Of a stretch of 64,000 bases of DNA, positions 60,086-64,000 are shown piece after piece; positions within the stretch are counted from its first letter, which is position 1, and every line of letters begins with the position of its first letter. A program made the translations under genes and the position numbers. Where the stretch lies: NCBI GenBank assembly GCA_964444975.1, contig CAYUJD010000003.1, forward strand, positions 1-64,000, in the 5' to 3' direction. The notes under the pieces were generated by a model. That model did not search any database. It was given only the letters and a program-made list of their open reading frames with translations, and was not told the origin of the DNA. Source of the stretch: VBAS01 sp964444975 (GTDB lineage: Bacteria > Bacteroidota > Bacteroidia > Chitinophagales > Chitinophagaceae).

Positions 60086-61737
60086 TGATTTCAAAAAAAA
60101 AATTTCCTTGCTTAATTGCCATCCTGTTTGTTGCAGGTTTCGCAGGTGCCTACGGCCAGGAGTTACCCACTACCAAAACGTTTACCCCGCAGGATACGGT
60201 GCGTACGGTGGAAATATTGCCGGGAGTAAGAAAACTGGAGTACCGGAAAATTGATTCTGTAACCGAAATACAGATACTGGCCGGCAATGTAATGCTGAAG
60301 CAGGGCACTTCTATTTTTAAATGCGACAGCTGCGTTATCACAAAACGGCTGAATCTTTTTGAGGCTTTCGGCAATGTACATATCAATGATGCCGATACGG
60401 CCAACGTGTATGCCGATCACCTGCGCTACCTTACCGACCGGCGCATTGCCTACCTTACTAATAATGTAAAGCTTACTGATGGTAAAGGTACCCTTGTTAC
60501 CAACAACCTGGAATATGACGTAAACACCAAGGTAGGCATCTACCGAAATGGCGGTAAGGTGGAGAGCAAAAAAACGATTGTAACCAGCGAAGAAGGTTAT
60601 TATTATGCCGACCTGAAAGACGTTTATTTTAAAAATAGGGTCAGGCTGAAAGACCCGGCTTATACCCTTGAGTCGGACTCCTTATTATATAATACCGAAA
60701 CCCAAACAGCCCGTTTTATTGCCGAAACATATATTGTTGACAGCAGCAACCACACCATCCGCACAAGAGAAGGTTATTACAACCAGCAAACCGGTAAGGC
60801 CGAATTTGGCCAGCGTCCCATTGTGACCGATGGCGCTATTCAGGCCACTGGTGAGCACATGGTTAGTGATGACAGCACCGGCATCATGCAGATTGCCGGT
60901 AAGGGAATTATTGTGGATACGGCAGCAAAAAGGACGGTGATTGCCGACCTGATCTTTTATAACCGGAAAACTGAATCCTTTCTGGCCACCAAAAAACCGC
61001 TTATGATAATTCAGCAGGATGAAGATTCTGTTTTCGTTTCGGCCGATACGCTTTTCTCAGCAAAACTGAGCGAGTTGTATGGAAATAAAGACAGCATCAT
61101 TATAAAAGACACACTGAGGGGTTTAACGGTTATTAATACCAATACAACTGACAGCGCCGGGACCAAAGACAGCACCGACCGTTATTTTGAAGCTTTCCGG
61201 CATGTGCGGATATTCAGCGATTCGCTGCAGGCAGTTTGCGACAGCATGTTTTATTCTTTCAAAGATTCAGTTTTCCGGCTATATGATGATCCCGTTGTTT
61301 GGTCGAACGAAAGCCAGGTGACTGGTGATACCATCCTGCTTTATACAAAAAATAAAAAAGCAGACAGGATGGAAGTTTATAAAAACAGTTTCCTGCTGAG
61401 CCTGGTGAAACCCGAAATTTATAACCAGGTTAAAAGCACCCGCATGGATGCTTATTTTATTGATGGCACTATTGATTCGGTGCGGGCCCGCGGTTCGGCA
61501 CAATGCATTTATTACATACAGGATGAAGACAGTGCTTTTACCGGCATCAACCAGTCCAACTCGGAACTGATGGATATATATTTCAAAGACCGTGAACTGC
61601 GCCGGGTGGTATTCCGCACTTCTGTAAAAGGCATCATCTGGCCCATGCATCAAAAAACACCGGCTGAGATGCGGCTTGAAAACTTTATTTGGCGTGAAGC
61701 CGAAAGACCGAAAACAAAGTATGAATTGTTTGAGTGA
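60085..61737 (+). CDS. OstA-like / LptA-type periplasmic protein
   Basis: This 550-residue exported protein has a signal peptide (1-24) followed by repeated OstA/LptA beta-jellyroll units (about 60-330). Phrases such as LAGNVMLKQGTSIFKCDS, YLTNNVKLTDGKGTLVTNN and DVYFKNRVRLKDPAYTLESD recur about every 45-60 residues. LptA-like proteins bridge LPS across the periplasm. Here the protein is much longer than enterobacterial LptA, as is usual in Bacteroidota. It is translationally coupled to the MlaD gene and lies near lptD. Confidence 0.88.
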   Translation: MISKKKFPCLIAILFVAGFAGAYGQELPTTKTFTPQDTVRTVEILPGVRKLEYRKIDSVTEIQILAGNVMLKQGTSIFKCDSCVITKRLNLFEAFGNVHINDADTANVYADHLRYLTDRRIAYLTNNVKLTDGKGTLVTNNLEYDVNTKVGIYRNGGKVESKKTIVTSEEGYYYADLKDVYFKNRVRLKDPAYTLESDSLLYNTETQTARFIAETYIVDSSNHTIRTREGYYNQQTGKAEFGQRPIVTDGAIQATGEHMVSDDSTGIMQIAGKGIIVDTAAKRTVIADLIFYNRKTESFLATKKPLMIIQQDEDSVFVSADTLFSAKLSELYGNKDSIIIKDTLRGLTVINTNTTDSAGTKDSTDRYFEAFRHVRIFSDSLQAVCDSMFYSFKDSVFRLYDDPVVWSNESQVTGDTILLYTKNKKADRMEVYKNSFLLSLVKPEIYNQVKSTRMDAYFIDGTIDSVRARGSAQCIYYIQDEDSAFTGINQSNSELMDIYFKDRELRRVVFRTSVKGIIWPMHQKTPAEMRLENFIWREAERPKTKYELFE

Positions 61738-61747
61738 GAGAACAAGC

Positions 61748-61786
61748 CACATGCAACCAGTAACCAATTACCAGCAACCAGCTTTT
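61748..61786. repeat. AACCAGTAACCAATTACCAGCAACCAG phrase repeat
   Basis: Four ACCAG/ACCAA words follow each other between the OstA-like gene and the next gene. It is the same class of simple phrase repeat as at 658, 4864 and 46745. Confidence 0.45.
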
Positions 61787-61844
61787 GCATTTCCTTTAAA
61801 ATTCTTTGGCACCGTTTTCGTTTTGCAAGTGAAAACACTCCGCC

Positions 61845-62321
61845 ATGAAAAAACTTACAGTAACTCTTTTTATTGCAATATTCTTTGGTTCGTACCAGCT
61901 TCAAGCCCAGGATTATAAAACCGGGCTCGGCATCCGGCTTAGCAGCCGCGGACCGGCCGTGAACAATTCGGTGAGCTTTAAATATTTTATGACGCCTGCA
62001 ACAGCTATTGAAGCATTATTTACCATCAATAAAAAGACTGCCCTTGGGGCCCTGCTCGAAATTCACCAGGATATTCCATCAACCGAAGGTTTAAAATGGT
62101 TTTATGGGGGCGGTGCCTATATCGGGTTCGATGCTGATAAAACCAACCCCAGCCGGCAATTGCTGGGAGCCCAGGGGGTGGTTGGGCTTGACTACAAATT
62201 TGCCAATCTTCCTCTCAATCTTGCTCTTGACTGGAAGCCGGAATTAAACATTATTGATAATATCAATTTCGAACCGGCTGCCATTGGCTTTACTATGCGG
62301 TTTACTTTTGGCAGCAGATAA
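61845..62321 (+). CDS. exported hypothetical protein, small outer-membrane barrel
   Basis: This 158-residue protein has a signal peptide (MKKLTVTLFIAIFFGSYQLQAQ). The mature part of about 136 residues has amphipathic strands (LGIRLSSRGPAVNNSVSFKY, WFYGGGAYIGFDAD, NLALDWKPELNI) and ends AIGFTMRFTFGS, the pattern of small eight-stranded barrels. No enzyme motif is seen. It is likely transcribed on its own. Confidence 0.8.
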   Translation: MKKLTVTLFIAIFFGSYQLQAQDYKTGLGIRLSSRGPAVNNSVSFKYFMTPATAIEALFTINKKTALGALLEIHQDIPSTEGLKWFYGGGAYIGFDADKTNPSRQLLGAQGVVGLDYKFANLPLNLALDWKPELNIIDNINFEPAAIGFTMRFTFGSR

Positions 62322-62500
62322 GCATTTGCAAAGCTTACCCGCAGTTTCTATTTTCATGGATTAATATCGTTCATGTTGCAGCTTTTAACCGTCTTGTATT
62401 GTCTTTTGCCTGTATTGCTGCTTTAATTGCGGTAATTTGCCGGAAAAGCAGGATTCTAATTCACTTTTTTCCTTATCTTCATTTTTACAAACTTCTGCTT

Positions 62501-64000
62501 ATGCTAATAATTAAACGATTATTATGGATTGTGCCTTTGTTTATTCTTTCCGCCTCTTCCCTGGCACAGGAAAAAACAGTTTCCGGAACTGTTCTCTCGG
62601 CAAAGGATGATGAACCTGTAGCCAACGCCACAGTAACCAACCGGAATACCAAAAAAAATACGACGACAACCTCAACCGGACGCTTCACCATAAAAGCTTC
62701 CAGGGGTGATGTGCTGGAGATTACCTCTGTGGGCCACCTTAAAATTACGGTGACAGTGGGTGATGCTGCTGAAATACCAGTGAAGATGCAGGTAAATGAA
62801 AAACAGTTGAGCGAGGTGGTAGTTACATCGCTTGGTATTAAAAAAGAAAAACGCGGTCTTGGTTTTTCATCGCAGGAGTTAAAAGGTGATGATGTAGCCC
62901 AAACCCAGCGGGAAAACTTTTTCAATGCCATACAAGGACGTGTGGCCGGCGCCACCCTGGTACAAACAAGTGGCGCCCCCGGTGCTTCGTCAAACATTGT
63001 GTTGCGTGGTTTCAACTCACTGTCAGGAAGCAACTCACCCCTTATTGTGGTTGACGGATTACCCATCAGCAACAATACACTGGACCAGCACCAACTGGCA
63101 TCCAATGGAGATAACCGGTATAACGATTATACCAACCGGGCCGCCGACATCAACCCCGATGACATTGAATCCATCAACATCCTGAAAGGTCCTGAAGCCA
63201 CAGCGCTATACGGAATTGAAGCCGGCAGCGGTGCTATAATAATTACCACTAAAAAAGCAAAAAAAGGGAAACTAAAAGTGACTTATGATAACAATTTCAG
63301 GGTTACTCATGTTTACCGTTTTCCACATATTCAGAAAGTTTACAGCAACGGATCGAATGGTGTGGAATTGAACACACGGCAACTTTTTGGCCCTCGTTTC
63401 CCCATTGGAACCAAATTTTACAATAACATTGAAAAATTTTTCGAGGATGGCTTTCAGCAAAAACAAAATATAACACTGGAGGGCGGTAAATATAATACAG
63501 CTTTCCGCTTCAATGTAACCTGGCGTGATGAAAAAGGCACTATCCCCAATACAGGATTGGAACAACTGCAAACCAGGATAACTCTCAACCAGAAGCTGTT
63601 GAAAAACCTGGAAGTAAACTTCACAGGAGCTTATTCAAATACCAGGAATGATAAGGCGCTGCGGGGCACCGGCGGTTTTCTGCACAACCTGATGCTATGG
63701 CCGATAACTGACGATGCAAGTATTTACCTGCTGCCAAACGGCACCCGCAAATTTTTCCTTGATCCCGATGCCAGCGGCAACCAGCCCAACGAAGCTGATA
63801 ATCCGTTCTTTGAAGTAAACAAGAATGTTACATATGATAAAACAGACCGTGGAATATTTAACCTAACCATTGATTACGATCCTTTTGACTGGTGGAATAT
63901 TACGGTTCGGGGCGGGGCTGATATTTATGAGCAGTTTGGGCTTACCTACCTGCATCCCGAATCAAACCAGGCCCGTACAATCCGTGGCCAGGTAGAAGAT
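62501..64000 (+). CDS. SusC/RagA-type TonB-dependent outer-membrane receptor (3' end outside window)
   Basis: The first 500 residues are visible. The signal peptide (about 1-22) is followed by a carboxypeptidase-regulatory-like domain (about 26-100, VSGTVLSAKDDEPVANATV), the SusC signature SEVVVTSLGIKKEKRGLGFS, and the plug domain (about 125-255: GRVAGATLVQTSGAPGASS, IVVDGLPISNN, ESINILKGPEATALYG). The beta-barrel then begins. A SusD partner gene would be expected downstream, beyond the window. A TATCTTCA stretch about 25 bases upstream may be its -7 region. Confidence 0.95.
   Translation, partial: MLIIKRLLWIVPLFILSASSLAQEKTVSGTVLSAKDDEPVANATVTNRNTKKNTTTTSTGRFTIKASRGDVLEITSVGHLKITVTVGDAAEIPVKMQVNEKQLSEVVVTSLGIKKEKRGLGFSSQELKGDDVAQTQRENFFNAIQGRVAGATLVQTSGAPGASSNIVLRGFNSLSGSNSPLIVVDGLPISNNTLDQHQLASNGDNRYNDYTNRAADINPDDIESINILKGPEATALYGIEAGSGAIIITTKKAKKGKLKVTYDNNFRVTHVYRFPHIQKVYSNGSNGVELNTRQLFGPRFPIGTKFYNNIEKFFEDGFQQKQNITLEGGKYNTAFRFNVTWRDEKGTIPNTGLEQLQTRITLNQKLLKNLEVNFTGAYSNTRNDKALRGTGGFLHNLMLWPITDDASIYLLPNGTRKFFLDPDASGNQPNEADNPFFEVNKNVTYDKTDRGIFNLTIDYDPFDWWNITVRGGADIYEQFGLTYLHPESNQARTIRGQVED

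Noticed and set aside
1..64000. CRISPR array or defence island
   Set aside because: No regularly spaced direct repeats with unique spacers and no cas, restriction or toxin-antitoxin genes were seen.

Overview
This window is chromosomal DNA of a Bacteroidota bacterium, most likely of the order Chitinophagales (Chitinophagaceae-like). The signs are a SusC/RagA-type TonB receptor, a type IX secretion sorting tail, OstA/LptD proteins of the Bacteroidota type, fused HisB and HisIE, promoters of the form TAnnTTTG placed just before start codons, and weak or absent Shine-Dalgarno sites. The genus is inference. No phage, plasmid, rRNA or CRISPR locus is visible.

Layout. 1-12 kb: a D-Ala-D-Ala carboxypeptidase (cut by the window edge), cinA, a lipoyl E2 acyltransferase, a histidine-phosphatase lipoprotein, an unknown protein, a secreted S9 peptidase, a methyltransferase, an EamA exporter, a polyprenol-phosphate mannosyltransferase and a DEDDh exonuclease. 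12.2-20.3 kb: a small lipoprotein, then a complete histidine operon (hisG-D-C-B-H-A-F-x-IE) behind a 19-residue leader peptide with five His codons and an intrinsic attenuator; x is an unnamed 76-residue membrane protein locked in by ATGA overlaps on both sides. 20.3-24 kb: three secreted surface proteins. 24-34.7 kb: a signalling block of two HisKA_3-type PAS kinases (one with about nine PAS domains) and four response regulators; inverted repeats GTAGT-N6-(A/T)CTAC recur upstream of three of the regulators. 35-47.7 kb: a 23-residue-repeat protein, an Asp-box propeller protein, cupin, SDR, DUF5694 protein, a SnoaL-cyclase fusion, an Nramp-like transporter without a clear start codon, a putative molybdenum carrier, a GMC oxidoreductase and a TIM-barrel protein. 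47.7-52 kb: histidine degradation (hutU, hutH) around a purine nucleoside phosphorylase. 52.2-53 kb: a tRNA-Arg(UCU) gene split by a 639-nt group I intron that encodes a PD-(D/E)XK homing endonuclease. 53-62 kb: ung, a GNAT enzyme, and an envelope block (plsC, lptD, amidase, mlaD, OstA/LptA). The window ends in a SusC-like receptor.

The two strongest finds are (1) the tRNA-Arg(UCU) group I intron, for which P3, P4, P7, P8 and P9, the terminal G and the spliced tRNA cloverleaf can all be written down from the sequence, and (2) a family of short GC-rich palindromes sitting in frame inside five consecutive histidine genes (hisD, hisC, hisB, hisH, hisA), where they add about 7-20 residues to otherwise standard enzymes, much like the palindromic elements known in Rickettsia genes. 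The histidine attenuator, the hidden small operon gene and two MITE-like elements (one inside the his operon, one beside the split tRNA) add to the picture of a genome rich in small mobile repeats that insert between, and sometimes inside, genes.
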